A program made the translations under genes and the position numbers. From Planctomycetaceae bacterium (GTDB lineage Bacteria; Planctomycetota; Planctomycetia; Planctomycetales; Planctomycetaceae): a stretch of 64,000 bases of DNA. The stretch is from assembly GCA_017795105.1 (NCBI GenBank), contig CP051247.1, positions 2,418,001-2,482,000 on the forward strand. The letters are read 5' to 3'. Under the pieces are notes generated by a model. That model did not search any database. It was not told where the DNA came from and was given only the letters and a program-made list of their open reading frames with translations. Every line of letters starts with the position of its first letter. Position 1 is the first letter of the stretch. Positions 49,747-58,897 of this stretch are shown piece by piece.

Positions 49747-51030
49747 ATGCTCGATCTGCAGTTTATCTGTGATGAACTCGACCAGGTTCGCCAGAATTGT
49801 GAAAACCGTGGCATCCAGGTCGACCTCGATGCCCTGATCGCTCTTCGCGATCAGCGTCGCGAACTGATCACCACCGGAGACAAACTGCGTTCCGAACAGA
49901 AGGAAGTCTCCGGCCGCATCCCCAAGGCCTCCAAGGAAGAGAAGCCGCAGCTGATCGCTCAGGGGAAAGAGCTCCGCGAGCAGGTCGGCAAGGTCGAAGA
50001 GCAACAAAAAGAGGTCGAGCAGAAGCTGCGGGACATCCAGTCGCAGATTCCGAATATGACCCATCCCGACTCCCCCGTCGGTCGCAGCGAGGATGATTCG
50101 GTCACGGTTCGCGAAGTCGGCGAGAAGCCCAACTTCGACTTCAAGCCGCTCGATCACGTCGACCTCGCCGAGAAGCTCGATCTGCTCGATCTGAACGCGG
50201 GCGGCAAAGTCGCCGGGCACGGCTTCTACTTCCTGAAGAACGAAGGCGTTCTCCTCGAGCTGGCTCTGGTGCAATACGCCGTCGAGAAACTGCTGGCCGA
50301 GGGCTTCACCATTATGACGACCCCCGACCTGGCCCGCGATGAGGTGCTGGAAGGGATCGGTTTCAATCCCCGCGGCAATGAGGCTCAGATTTATTCGGTC
50401 GAGAATTCCGATCTGAATCTGGTCGCCACGGCTGAGATCACGCTCGGCGGCATGTTGAAAGATGAAGTCGTCGACATCGAAACCCTGCCGATCAAAGTCG
50501 CCGGAATTTCGCACTGCTTCCGGACCGAAGCCGGGGCTCACGGCCGGGCGACGCGCGGCATCTACCGCGTGCACCAGTTTACGAAGGTCGAAATCTTCGG
50601 CTTCGCCGCTCCCGATACCAAGTTGTCGGATGAGTTCCATCAGCAGATTCTGAAGATCGAAGAAGAGATCTTTCAGGGACTGGGGATTCCGTACCGCGTC
50701 CTCGATATTGCCACGGGAGACATGGGTGGTCCGGCGTATCGCAAGTACGACCTCGAAGCCTGGATGCCGGGACGGGGAGAAGCTGGCGAATATGGCGAAG
50801 TGACGAGCTGCTCAAACTGCACAGATTACCAGTCCCGCCGGCTGAATATCCGCTGTAAGACGCCGGGAACTAAAGGGACCCAGTTCGTGCACACCCTGAA
50901 CGGAACCGCTGTCGCCGTAACGCGGGCTCTGATCGCACTGCTGGAGAATAACCAGCAGGCCGATGGCAGCGTTGTCGTACCGGAAGTCCTGCGAAAGTGG
51001 GTCGGCAAAGACCGCATCGAGGCCCGCTGA
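49747..51030 (+). CDS. serS: Seryl-tRNA synthetase
   Basis: 427 residues, normal length. The N-terminal coiled-coil arm (about 28-105, RELITTGDKLRSEQKEVSGRIPKASKEEK...EEQQKEVEQKLRDI) holds the long variable arm of tRNA-Ser. The class II catalytic domain has motif 2 FRTEAGAHGRATRGIYRVHQFTKVEIF and motif 3 around NGTAVAVTRALIALLENNQ with the late arginine after it. It attaches serine to tRNA-Ser and tRNA-Sec with ATP. The start ATG has TTGAAAT upstream and no strong ribosome binding site. Monocistronic, with its own promoter. Confidence 0.97.
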   Translation: MLDLQFICDELDQVRQNCENRGIQVDLDALIALRDQRRELITTGDKLRSEQKEVSGRIPKASKEEKPQLIAQGKELREQVGKVEEQQKEVEQKLRDIQSQIPNMTHPDSPVGRSEDDSVTVREVGEKPNFDFKPLDHVDLAEKLDLLDLNAGGKVAGHGFYFLKNEGVLLELALVQYAVEKLLAEGFTIMTTPDLARDEVLEGIGFNPRGNEAQIYSVENSDLNLVATAEITLGGMLKDEVVDIETLPIKVAGISHCFRTEAGAHGRATRGIYRVHQFTKVEIFGFAAPDTKLSDEFHQQILKIEEEIFQGLGIPYRVLDIATGDMGGPAYRKYDLEAWMPGRGEAGEYGEVTSCSNCTDYQSRRLNIRCKTPGTKGTQFVHTLNGTAVAVTRALIALLENNQQADGSVVVPEVLRKWVGKDRIEAR

Positions 51031-51038
51031 AAATCGCT

Positions 51039-51068
51039 TTGCCTGAATGAGCGGCGATCCGCTATAAT
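51039..51068 (+). promoter_or_regulatory. Probable promoter of the TPR gene
   Basis: TTGCCT (51039-51044), an 18-base spacer and a perfect TATAAT (51063-51068). Transcription would begin near 51075, about 235 bases before the start codon. Confidence 0.6.
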
Positions 51069-51309
51069 TCGCCGCGCATTCAGCCAGAGAGCTTTGTTCA
51101 GTGCACTAAGGTCCTCTAGTGTAGGAGTTTAGGAAGAAACTCCTGGCGAAATTGCGCCAACGCGGCGAACACTAATTTACAACGCATTTGTAGCCGCTTA
51201 TCATTTCATATCGCGTCTACAGTGACTGTGACCTGCCTGTTCAGGCGGAGTCCGCACATTGTCAAGTCGTGCTGATTGATCGGTCTGTGTGCTTACTCAG
51301 GGAGATTCG
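51069..51309 (+). other. Long leader of the TPR gene
   Basis: About 240 bases between promoter and start codon, containing an AGGAGTTT/AAACTCCT hairpin (about 51124-51146) and the symmetric CGAAATTGCG / CGCGGCGAAC words. No small open frame with a good start is obvious. A structured leader or small RNA is possible, but nothing recognisable. Confidence 0.35.
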
Positions 51310-52269
51310 ATGGCACCCGGCATGCTGGAACAGACGAAAACGGAAGCACTGACGCTGATTCGCCAGCGTCAGTATGCGGAAGCGCTGGAGGTGCTCGAAG
51401 CGGTGAGTGGTCTGCCCGCTCACGAGATGCTCGACGTCCTTGAAATGCGTGCGATGTGCTATTTTCGTACGAAGGATTTCGCGCAGGCGTGTGCCTGTTA
51501 TCAGCAGATCTCTGACGAGAACCCCACGAGCTCCAAGCCGCTGACGAATCTGGGGGCGGTCTATAACCGGCTCAAGCAGTATCCGCAGGCGGTTTCCGTG
51601 CTTCGTAAAGCGATTCAGCGGGACAAGCAGAACTTCGATGCTTACTACAATCTGGGCTTTGCTCATCGCCATGCGGGACATCCTGAACTAGCCGTCCCGG
51701 CGTATAAAGAGGCGATCAAACTGAATCCCCAGTTCGATCAGGCGCACCTGAATCTGGCGAACGCCTATCTCGACCTGAATAACAATCGGCTGGCCATTGC
51801 CCATTATCAGGCGGCTCTGGCAATTAATCCCGAACTGGAAGCGGCCACACGCGGGTTGAAGAAAGCTCAGGAACGGGAGATCAGCTCGACCTCGACGCAT
51901 AGCCCGTTTGGTCGACTCGTCGATGTGACCCAGCTGGCTCATAAAAAATGCTCGACGGCGATGCGGCAGTTGTCTGAGGCCGATCGAAAAGCGGATCGTG
52001 AAGACGTTCAGAAGCTGACCAAAGCCTGTCGGAATGCCGCCCGGCACGTTTCGGAAGAGATTCGCGAAAAGATGGAGCCGGCACTCCTGGCGTTGACGCG
52101 ATCATTGATCGATGGCGAGAACCGCCCCGATCTCATCGCTCAGAACTACGAGCAGTTCCGCGCTCAAATTCCCCGTTTCGACGAAGGACGACGTTACCTC
52201 AAGCGATCGGTCCTCGAACTGCGGGGACACGAAGAGATGATGAATACACCCGATCTCAGTGAACTCTGA
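51310..52269 (+). CDS. TPR-repeat protein
   Basis: 319 residues from the ATG at 51310, with GGGAGA five bases upstream; an earlier ATG seven codons up would sit inside that site. Tetratricopeptide units fill about 10-180: AEALEVLEAVSGLPAHEMLDVLEMRAM, ACYQQISDENPTSSKPLTNLGAVYNRLKQY, VLRKAIQRDKQNFDAYYNLGFAHRHAG and AYKEAIKLNPQFDQAHLNLANAYLDLNN, then AHYQAALAINPELEAATRGLKKAQ. The C-terminal 130 residues are highly charged and helical (KKCSTAMRQLSEADRKADREDVQKLTKACRNAARHV), with no family I recognise. A protein scaffold role is likely. No signal peptide. Confidence 0.8.
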   Translation: MAPGMLEQTKTEALTLIRQRQYAEALEVLEAVSGLPAHEMLDVLEMRAMCYFRTKDFAQACACYQQISDENPTSSKPLTNLGAVYNRLKQYPQAVSVLRKAIQRDKQNFDAYYNLGFAHRHAGHPELAVPAYKEAIKLNPQFDQAHLNLANAYLDLNNNRLAIAHYQAALAINPELEAATRGLKKAQEREISSTSTHSPFGRLVDVTQLAHKKCSTAMRQLSEADRKADREDVQKLTKACRNAARHVSEEIREKMEPALLALTRSLIDGENRPDLIAQNYEQFRAQIPRFDEGRRYLKRSVLELRGHEEMMNTPDLSEL

Positions 52270-52352
52270 ATCTATTCCTCCATAAACGAAACGGTCTGAT
52301 CTGTCAGGAAGTCCGATCCGGGCCGGTTCGGGAGAACCGGAAAGTTATACTC

Positions 52353-55300
52353 ATGCATGGTCATGGACGACGTGCTCGCGCAGCCGGCTGGCTGCTGCTC
52401 CTGCTTTGTACCTGCGCCCTTCCGGTGGTCGCCGCAGACAAACCGGCTGCTCCTCCGCTGACGCCCGAAGAGATCGTGCTTCAGGATGACGCGACACTGC
52501 ACGATGTCTCGTTCGTCGGGCCGTCGCTCGGCTTCGCGGTCGGAACGCGGGGAACGGTCCGCAAGACAACCGATGGCGGCCAGACGTGGGAACTTCTGCC
52601 CACACCTGTGGCATGTGACTGGAAAGCGGTGCAGTTTCTGACCGATCGCATCGGCTGGATCGCTGGCGGCGCGATTGCCGCCGACGGACGCACCACGCAG
52701 GGCTGTGTACTCGCCACCCGCGATGGCGGCGAGTCCTGGACCATCCAGGCGCCCATCGATCTTGGCTACATCCAGCATCTGCAGTTCTTCGATCTCAGTC
52801 ACGGCATCGTCTGTGGCGAACCCTCCCCCCAGAATCCGTCGGGCATCTGGCGAACCTCCGATGGCGGCAAGACCTGGCGGGGCGTCACCCATCCGCGGCA
52901 GTTTCGCTGGCTGGCCGGAAGTTTCACCGATCACGACAGCGGCGTGCTGGTAGGCGAACAGGGCCGCGTTGCACTCTTCGGCGGCAATCAGCTGTTTCTC
53001 GATCCCGGCATCAACTGGGGCCGGAAAGCCATTCGATCGGTGGCCATCGACGACTCAGCCCGTGGCTGGCTGGTCGGTCAGGGTGGCCTGATTCGATTTT
53101 CCCCCGGCGGAGCTTCCTGGCAGGACCCGCCGCGCGAGATCCCTGAAGAACTGCAGCGGATCATGGACTTCCACGATGTCGCCTTTCGTGGCGATTCGGT
53201 GTGGATGGTCGGGCACCCCGGCAGCGCGATTCTGAAATCCAACGATGGTGGCCAGACCTGGCAAATGGTGCCGACACCTTCCACCGCTCCGTTGAATGCC
53301 ATCACCTTTGTCGATGATTCCCATGGCTATGCCGTGGGAGAACTCGGAACGGTTGTCAAAACGACCGATGGCGGCAACAGCTGGCAACTGGCCGGTGGCC
53401 CCTCCCGTCGGCTTGCGCTGCTTCAGTTCGCGACCGTCCCCGATGAAGCATCCTTCAGTCTGATTGCCCGCTACAGTGGGCATCATGGATACCGCTCCGG
53501 AATCGTGGCCTTGTCGCCGGGTGAAGAACGCTCGCATGAAGCCGTGGCTCAGTCGTTACGACTTGAGGCGGCCACCCAGATCTCGGCAGGCAATGCCAGC
53601 CTGACCGGCTGGACGCTTCCCCTCGATTTGCCGGAACTGCGAGGCAATCAACAGCAGTTGATCGCTCGCTGGAACCAGGCGACCGATGGTCTGCTTTCCG
53701 AACAGGTTCTGATTCATCTCGTCCGCGACTTGCGAACGTATCGTCCGACCGTGGTCGTGCTCGATGCCCCGGTCGAAGGGGATCAGGCAGGCAAAATGAT
53801 GCAGCAGGCTCTTGAGAATGCCATCCGCATGGCCGGTGATCCGACCGCTGTGCCGCAATTGAAGACTATGACGGGCCTCGATCCCTGGCCGGTTGCTCGC
53901 GTCGTGCTGCGAAACCGCGCCGGTCAAGGTGGCGATGTTGTGCTCGATAACAGCGAGTACCTGCCGCGCCTGAAGCAATCGGTCCGCTCGGCGGCCGTGC
54001 CGGCTTTCCGCATGACTGCGGGCCCGGAAGCTCTACCTCCGATGTTTGAAAGCTACACGGTTTCCGGCATGACGCCGGTGCCTCAGAATCTGCGGATGCA
54101 GGATTTGTTTACCGGAATCGTGCTCGGTCCGGGGAGCGATGCCCGACGTGTGCAGCTGCCGACCGATGAAGCCGACCGGCGTGGGGAAGAAGTGGCCCGT
54201 CGCCAGCGAAACCTGCATGCTTATGTGAAGAAGAATCTTTCCGAAGAGCAGACGGCTGCCCAGACCGTCGCTCAGCTGAACGACTTCGTCCGAGGCATGA
54301 CGCAGCAACAGGCCACGACGCAACTTTACGAGCTCGCCTGCGAGTATCGCACGAATCATGACTGGGATTACTGCGAAGCAGTGCTGTCCCGAATTGTCGA
54401 AGATTATCCGGCTCAACCCCTTGCAGGAACCGCGGCACTGGAGTTGATTCAACTCTGGAGTTCCCGGGAGATGCGACAGTTCCGTCTGCAGGGCCGCGGT
54501 GCCGGAAAGCTGCAAAACGAATTTCACGCTGCGACTCCATCCGGCAAACCTTCAGGAATCGAACAGGTCGCCGGAGACGAGATCGACGACGCACTCAATC
54601 CGATCACGCCGGCAGTGACCACCACGGAAGTTGCGGCTTCGATCTCGAGCGGCAGTCAACAAGAACGGTCGGCCTGGGAAGCGACCTGGCGGAAGCAGGC
54701 GATTGCCCTCTATGAGTTCCTGAAGACCGATCACCCCCAGGTCGCCGCGACCGCGGAGGTACAGTTCTCTCTGGCCGCCCTGCTCCGCGAACAGGGAGCC
54801 GATCGAGCCGCAAATGAAATGTATGGCCACTTCCTGTTGGGTCAGGAACTCGATGAGCGGCAGGTTCGTAACCCGCGTCTTCGCATCGCCGAAGGGGAGT
54901 TCTGGTTGCAGAGTCAGGATGGTCTGCCGCCGGGCCGGTTCAGCCTCTGCCTGAACGCGAAGGCTCCCCCGCGATTGAATGCGGAAATCACCGAAGAATG
55001 CTGGGCGACCGCGGAAGAACTGCGTCTCAAACCGACCGTGGGACAGCCCTCGTTAATGAATGCTTCGGCCGACGAAACGCCGATTGTCCTCTGCACATTC
55101 GACGAAGAATACTTCTATCTGGCGGGACGGTTCCCGAGACGTGCGAATCTGCCAGCCGATTTGCCGACCCAGGGGGGCCGCCACTATGATGCCGACCTGA
55201 GCGGCTACGACCGACTGCAGTTCTCGATTGATGTCGATCGGGACTATCAGACCGCGTATGTGTTTGAGGTCGATCAGCGAGGGTACACGAGAGAACGTTG

Positions 55301-55544
55301 TGGACAGGATGAAAGCTGGAATCCGGAATGGTATGTCGCCTGCGAAGGGGACACCGAGAGCTGGCAGGTTGAGATCGCCATTCCCCGGGCTCAACTCGAA
55401 CCCACAGGGCGAGAACGGAATCCGGTCTGGGCTGTTTCTCTCTCCCGAATTCTCCCCGGCGAAGGAGTCCAGAGCTGGAACGGACAAACCACCGCGGAAC
55501 CACAATTCGGTGCCATCGGCCTGCTGCGTCTGCAAACCCCTTGA
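52353..55544 (+). CDS. Secreted protein with YCF48/BNR beta-propeller and C-terminal CBM9-like domain
   Basis: 1063 residues. Signal peptide (1-28, WLLLLLCTCALPVVAA). Residues about 45-355 form a propeller of YCF48/BNR-type repeats: VRKTTDGGQTWELL, VLATRDGGESWTI, IWRTSDGGKTWRG, ILKSNDGGQTWQM and VVKTTDGGNSWQL. The middle (about 360-560) contains a segment that resembles PIG-L-type deacetylases in outline (IARYSGHHGYRSGIVALSPGEE and LRTYRPTVVVLDAPVEGD), but the usual HPDDE motif is missing, so activity is doubtful. Residues about 620-850 are helical and low in known motifs. The last 200 residues (LNAEITEECWATAEEL to the end) resemble CBM9-like sugar-binding domains. Periplasmic or surface role. 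The RNase HII-like gene starts 30 bases after its stop. Confidence 0.8.
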   Translation: MHGHGRRARAAGWLLLLLCTCALPVVAADKPAAPPLTPEEIVLQDDATLHDVSFVGPSLGFAVGTRGTVRKTTDGGQTWELLPTPVACDWKAVQFLTDRIGWIAGGAIAADGRTTQGCVLATRDGGESWTIQAPIDLGYIQHLQFFDLSHGIVCGEPSPQNPSGIWRTSDGGKTWRGVTHPRQFRWLAGSFTDHDSGVLVGEQGRVALFGGNQLFLDPGINWGRKAIRSVAIDDSARGWLVGQGGLIRFSPGGASWQDPPREIPEELQRIMDFHDVAFRGDSVWMVGHPGSAILKSNDGGQTWQMVPTPSTAPLNAITFVDDSHGYAVGELGTVVKTTDGGNSWQLAGGPSRRLALLQFATVPDEASFSLIARYSGHHGYRSGIVALSPGEERSHEAVAQSLRLEAATQISAGNASLTGWTLPLDLPELRGNQQQLIARWNQATDGLLSEQVLIHLVRDLRTYRPTVVVLDAPVEGDQAGKMMQQALENAIRMAGDPTAVPQLKTMTGLDPWPVARVVLRNRAGQGGDVVLDNSEYLPRLKQSVRSAAVPAFRMTAGPEALPPMFESYTVSGMTPVPQNLRMQDLFTGIVLGPGSDARRVQLPTDEADRRGEEVARRQRNLHAYVKKNLSEEQTAAQTVAQLNDFVRGMTQQQATTQLYELACEYRTNHDWDYCEAVLSRIVEDYPAQPLAGTAALELIQLWSSREMRQFRLQGRGAGKLQNEFHAATPSGKPSGIEQVAGDEIDDALNPITPAVTTTEVAASISSGSQQERSAWEATWRKQAIALYEFLKTDHPQVAATAEVQFSLAALLREQGADRAANEMYGHFLLGQELDERQVRNPRLRIAEGEFWLQSQDGLPPGRFSLCLNAKAPPRLNAEITEECWATAEELRLKPTVGQPSLMNASADETPIVLCTFDEEYFYLAGRFPRRANLPADLPTQGGRHYDADLSGYDRLQFSIDVDRDYQTAYVFEVDQRGYTRERCGQDESWNPEWYVACEGDTESWQVEIAIPRAQLEPTGRERNPVWAVSLSRILPGEGVQSWNGQTTAEPQFGAIGLLRLQTP

Positions 55545-55574
55545 TCCCCTTGAGCGGAAACTGACGGAGGTTCG

Positions 55575-56564
55575 ATGAGCACCGTCCGTCCGCCACAAAC
55601 GCGTTATCTCATTGGCCTGGATGAAGCCGGCTATGGTCCCAAGCTGGGACCGCTGGTGATTGGAGCAACCCTCTGGTCTGTTCCGCCTCGCATGCCTGTC
55701 GACACACTCTGGGACAGGCTGGAGCAGGTTCTGACAAACCAGCCGAAACGGGACGATCCCCGGCTCCATGTCGGGGACTCGAAGGACGTTTATTCCTCAA
55801 GCCGTGGGCTGGCGGCACTCGAACGGTCTGTGATGAGCCTGTTTGGCACCCTCGATGAGACACAGCGAGATGCCGTCGGACCGCTCGGATTCAGTCGGCT
55901 GCTCAGTTCTTTGCTCGGCGGCCAGCTGCCCGATGCGTTCGAGCGGCAGCCGTGGTATCAGTGCGAAGACTTCGGCCTTCCACTGGCGGCTGATGAGTCA
56001 GATATCTCGCTGGCGTCGTCGACCGTTCTGCGCGGTTTTTCTCAGTCGCAGATACGGCTCGAAGCAGTTCGCGTGCGGCTCGTCTGCCCGGAGGTCTTCA
56101 ACGACTTGACCGTAAAATACGGCAACAAAAGCGAAGTTCTGACGCGCGAAACCCTGACACTTCTGCAGAACATCTGGCCCGCAGAAGACGCCAAGGTCGA
56201 AGTGATGGCCGACAAGCATGGGGGCCGAAACCGGTATCTTCCTTATCTGACCGACGCTTTCCCAGACCACTTCTTTATGACCGAAGCAGAGTCGCAGAAG
56301 TTGAGTCGCTATCGCTGTCAGAACATATCGCTGTCGTTCTCGGTGAACAGCGAACGCTTTCTCCCGGTCGCCGTCGCGTCCATGATGGCCAAGTATGTCC
56401 GGGAACTTTGCATGGAACAGTTCAATCGCTACTGGGCCGAGCATTGCCCTACCGTGAAAGCCACCCGCGGCTACCCGGTCGATGCCAGCCGCTTCCGGGG
56501 AGAGATCGACGAAACCTGGCAGGCCATGAACCTCCCGGAAGCCATTCTTTGGCGCAATCGGTGA
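55575..56564 (+). CDS. Divergent RNase HII/HIII-like protein
   Basis: 329 residues; ATG with GGAGG six bases upstream. The start, YLIGLDEAGYGPKLGPLVIGATLW, follows the RNase HII/HIII pattern GxDEAGRGPLAGPVV, with catalytic-type D16 and E17; in true enzymes G-R-G is the rule, here it is G-Y-G. The next hallmark DSKxLS is seen as VGDSKDVYSSSRGLAALER (D68, S69, K70). Later, VEVMADKHGGRNRYLPYLTDAFP could provide the third acidic residue, and VASMMAKYVRELCMEQFNRYW with ATRGYPVDASRFRGEI matches the ASIxAKxxRD and GYxTxxH regions. The length (329) exceeds RNase HII (about 200) and is nearer to HIII. Likely a nuclease fold; activity uncertain. Operon-like with the propeller gene. Confidence 0.7.
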   Translation: MSTVRPPQTRYLIGLDEAGYGPKLGPLVIGATLWSVPPRMPVDTLWDRLEQVLTNQPKRDDPRLHVGDSKDVYSSSRGLAALERSVMSLFGTLDETQRDAVGPLGFSRLLSSLLGGQLPDAFERQPWYQCEDFGLPLAADESDISLASSTVLRGFSQSQIRLEAVRVRLVCPEVFNDLTVKYGNKSEVLTRETLTLLQNIWPAEDAKVEVMADKHGGRNRYLPYLTDAFPDHFFMTEAESQKLSRYRCQNISLSFSVNSERFLPVAVASMMAKYVRELCMEQFNRYWAEHCPTVKATRGYPVDASRFRGEIDETWQAMNLPEAILWRNR

Positions 56565-56610
56565 GATGAACCACCTCCACCCCAGTTGACACCCTGCCTC
56601 ACTCCCTTCT

Positions 56611-56668
56611 CAACCCGAAGCGTAACCAAGGTCCAGATCGGCGACGCCCTCGCTCACGCTTCGGGTTG
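56611..56668. repeat. CAACCCGAAGCGT paired ends
   Basis: A perfect 13-bp inverted repeat, CAACCCGAAGCGT (56611-56623) and its inverse (56656-56668), 58 bp in all. Its inner part GTAACCAAGGTCCAGATCGG recurs at 57033-57052, where only the right end is preserved. Confidence 0.75.
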
Positions 56669-56740
56669 GGGTTCCCTCTGCAATGCGAGAACCACTCCAC
56701 CGAAGTGGACCAACGTAGGGTCTGCTGTGCGGACGCGGAT
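56620..56740 (+). repeat. Direct repeat unit, copy 1
   Basis: Starts GCGTAACCAAGGTCC and runs through GCTTCGGGTTGG, TTCCCTCTGCAA and AACCACTC; about 80 percent identical to copy 2, offset 411 bp. Confidence 0.7.
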
Positions 56741-56857
56741 TGCGTGTTCCTCATAACAATCAGGTATCCTTGCTTTACTAGCGGCGGCACCTCCTAATAA
56801 GCTCCCATGCGGACAATATCCATCGCGAACACGGATGGCGGGAGCCTTGTCCTGCGA

Positions 56858-56892
<35 letters not shown>

Positions 56893-56978
56893 TCACGACC
56901 ACTGACTTTTGCCTATTGCCGCGAAGAGAGCGAATCGGGCATCGTGGCGACGTTGATGGTGAGCGCAGAAGTTGATCT

Positions 56979-57000
56979 GGTGCGTCAAGACGCACCCTAC
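56979..57000. repeat. Family G hairpin, single
   Basis: GGTGCGTC/GACGCACC around AA followed by CTAC; identical to the right end of the paired element at 3835-4034. Confidence 0.75.
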
Positions 57001-57030
57001 CCTGTCGTCCCTGCTCTTTCCTTACCGGAT

Positions 57031-57150
57031 GCGTAACCAAGGTCCAGATCGGCGGCACCCTTGCTCACGCTTCGGGTTGGCGTTCCCTCTGCAACACGAC
57101 AACCACTCTACAGAGGTAGACCCACATAGCGGACGCGGTGACCGGGTGGA
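57031..57150 (+). repeat. Direct repeat unit, copy 2
   Basis: Second copy of the unit at 56620-56740; the left inverted end has been lost (ACCGGATGCGT in place of AACCCGAAGCGT). Confidence 0.7.
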
Positions 57151-57286
57151 ACGCAGAACGGAGCTTCGTTGCTCCCCGAAGCTTCTCAGAACGATGACAC
57201 CTGATTGCTTGCCAAAACGCACAATGCGCGGCCGCACAGCGGCCCCTACTTTTCTTCGGGACGAGCGGCAGACGGCGCGACTTTGC

Positions 57287-57733
57287 TTAGCGGCTTTGAA
57301 TAAGCAGGAGGCCGCCGAGGAGCATGAGGCAGCCGAGGACTCGCGGGAGAGACACCGGAATGACCGGAACGCCGAGAATGCCGAAGTGGTCGATGATAAT
57401 CGCCATGAACAGCTGGCCCACGACTGTCGCGGCGAGGACGTTGGCCGGACCGATTTTGGGGGTGACCACCAGGACCGTAGTAACGAAGACGACGCCGAAC
57501 AACCCGCCGATGAACAGATACCAGGGGATTGTCGCATCCTGCGGCCAGGACGGAATTCCGGGCGTCGTGACCAGCAGGAGGATGCTCAGTGCGACGGTTC
57601 CGCCGAGGAACGAAAAGAATGCGGCAAAGAGCGGATTGTTGAGGGCGATCCCCAGCCGTCCATTCACAATGGCCTGGAAGGGGATTACAAAAGCGGCCAT
57701 CGAAGCCACCAGCATGAGAAGCAAATCGCGCAC
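57287..57733 (-). CDS. DMT-type transporter, DUF606 family
   Basis: 148 residues; GTG start with AGGGACAG upstream. Five hydrophobic segments cover most of the chain. The opening LLLMLVASMAAFVIPFQAIVNGRLGIALNNPLFAAFFSFLGGTVAL is the DUF606 signature (YdcZ-like), with the conserved N-G-x-L and FFSFLGG motifs, and KIGPANVLAATVVGQLFMAIIIDHFG closes it. DUF606 is a half-size member of the drug/metabolite transporter superfamily that probably works as a dimer. No substrate can be assigned. A lone gene; the gap behind it carries the direct-repeat units. Confidence 0.85.
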   Translation of the reverse strand: MRDLLLMLVASMAAFVIPFQAIVNGRLGIALNNPLFAAFFSFLGGTVALSILLLVTTPGIPSWPQDATIPWYLFIGGLFGVVFVTTVLVVTPKIGPANVLAATVVGQLFMAIIIDHFGILGVPVIPVSLPRVLGCLMLLGGLLLIQSR

Positions 57734-57913
57734 AGAACTGTCCCTAATCGAACTCTGAAGTCTTTAGGCTCGATCATAGGACGGGACCAGCGCTCCGTCC
57801 ATGGGGGCTCAACGCTCTCCGGGCCAACTCCCGCTCCCCACCGAAGTGCACTTGTGTCACCGACAGGAGTGACTTCGAAAGACTCTCTCGGTTCCGTAGA
57901 CAACTGGCCCGAT

Positions 57914-58897
57914 CTACTTCAACTGGATCGGTTCTTCGAACTCCTCCCAGCGGCGGGCCAGGCGAGCCTGGTCGTTCTCGTAGACCTTGAGGGTCACTTC
58001 ATTCAACTCGGCAGCCTGCTCAGGCATGACGCCCTGCAGTTTGCCGGCGAGTTCCTGCACCCAACGGGGCTGGCGGGCCATCGAAAGAGACATCGAGTGC
58101 ATGAACAGACTGATCTCCTGGAAATTGCGGTCCGCAATGTAATTGCTGACCGGGGAAATCATCTTCGCAGCCGCCTCAATGGCCAGATTCGGGAAGGCGA
58201 CGAAGACGTCGGCCGAATGGCGGACGAATGTAGTTCCGTCTTTGTCTTTCTCGAAGCGAGCATTGATGCAGATGAGCCCGTTAGCCGTAATCGGATTCTT
58301 CAGGAACGGACTCTGGAACTCTCCTTCGCAGTAGACGATGTTCGAGGTCTGACTGCGTTTGAGGAAAAAGACTTTGCTGTTGGTTCCGTCAACGTTGTTC
58401 ATCTGGAACTGATACTTCCCGGCTGGGCGAAGTTCAATTGCAGAGATACCAAGCGTTTGCCAGAGACCGACCACGACATCCGGGTTGCCTATGAAGTAGT
58501 CGTAGGCAACCGGATCCATTTCGAAGCGGACTTCGGGCAGGCGGCGGAACAGACTCATCTTGTCGACCATCTGCTCAGCGGTCTGCCGTCCTGACTGCGT
58601 CAGTCGCGTCCGCTCGAGCCGTGCGATCGCCTGGTCTTTCAGGTTTCGATCGGAACTGCCTTCACGGACGACACGGAAGTTCGGCAGCATGCGGGCGATT
58701 TCGCGGTCCCGGTCGGCATCGCCGTACATTTTTCCGCGATCGACATCGCTGTCGAATGTCTGCAGGCGATTGACGCTGTCGCGAAGCTGTTCCTGAACCT
58801 GTGGTTCGGGTTCGCCCGGAGTCAATTCACCGGCATGCAGCAGCCCCATCGAGGTTGCCATAAAGATTCCGCCGAGAATGGCAGGCGTAACGTTCAT
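57914..58897 (-). CDS. Conserved secreted protein of unknown function
   Basis: 327 residues from the ATG at 58897 (MNVTPAILGG), with AGGTTGG upstream; the frame runs 41 codons further up without support. N-terminal signal peptide (about 1-21, AILGGIFMATSMGLLHAG), so the product is exported. The rest is soluble with mixed secondary structure; EQLRDSVNRLQTFDSDVDRGKMYGD near residue 35 is helical, and the middle (QFQMNNVDGTNSKVFFLKRSQTSNIVYCEGEF) is beta-rich. No family I recognise, and no cofactor or catalytic motif is evident. Related full-length proteins would be expected in other planctomycetes, but I cannot check. Confidence 0.7.
   Translation of the reverse strand: MNVTPAILGGIFMATSMGLLHAGELTPGEPEPQVQEQLRDSVNRLQTFDSDVDRGKMYGDADRDREIARMLPNFRVVREGSSDRNLKDQAIARLERTRLTQSGRQTAEQMVDKMSLFRRLPEVRFEMDPVAYDYFIGNPDVVVGLWQTLGISAIELRPAGKYQFQMNNVDGTNSKVFFLKRSQTSNIVYCEGEFQSPFLKNPITANGLICINARFEKDKDGTTFVRHSADVFVAFPNLAIEAAAKMISPVSNYIADRNFQEISLFMHSMSLSMARQPRWVQELAGKLQGVMPEQAAELNEVTLKVYENDQARLARRWEEFEEPIQLK

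Noticed and set aside
51069..51309. tRNA, tmRNA or 6S RNA gene in the leader of the TPR gene
   Set aside because: No cloverleaf, no CCA end and no recognised consensus; only one simple hairpin is evident.
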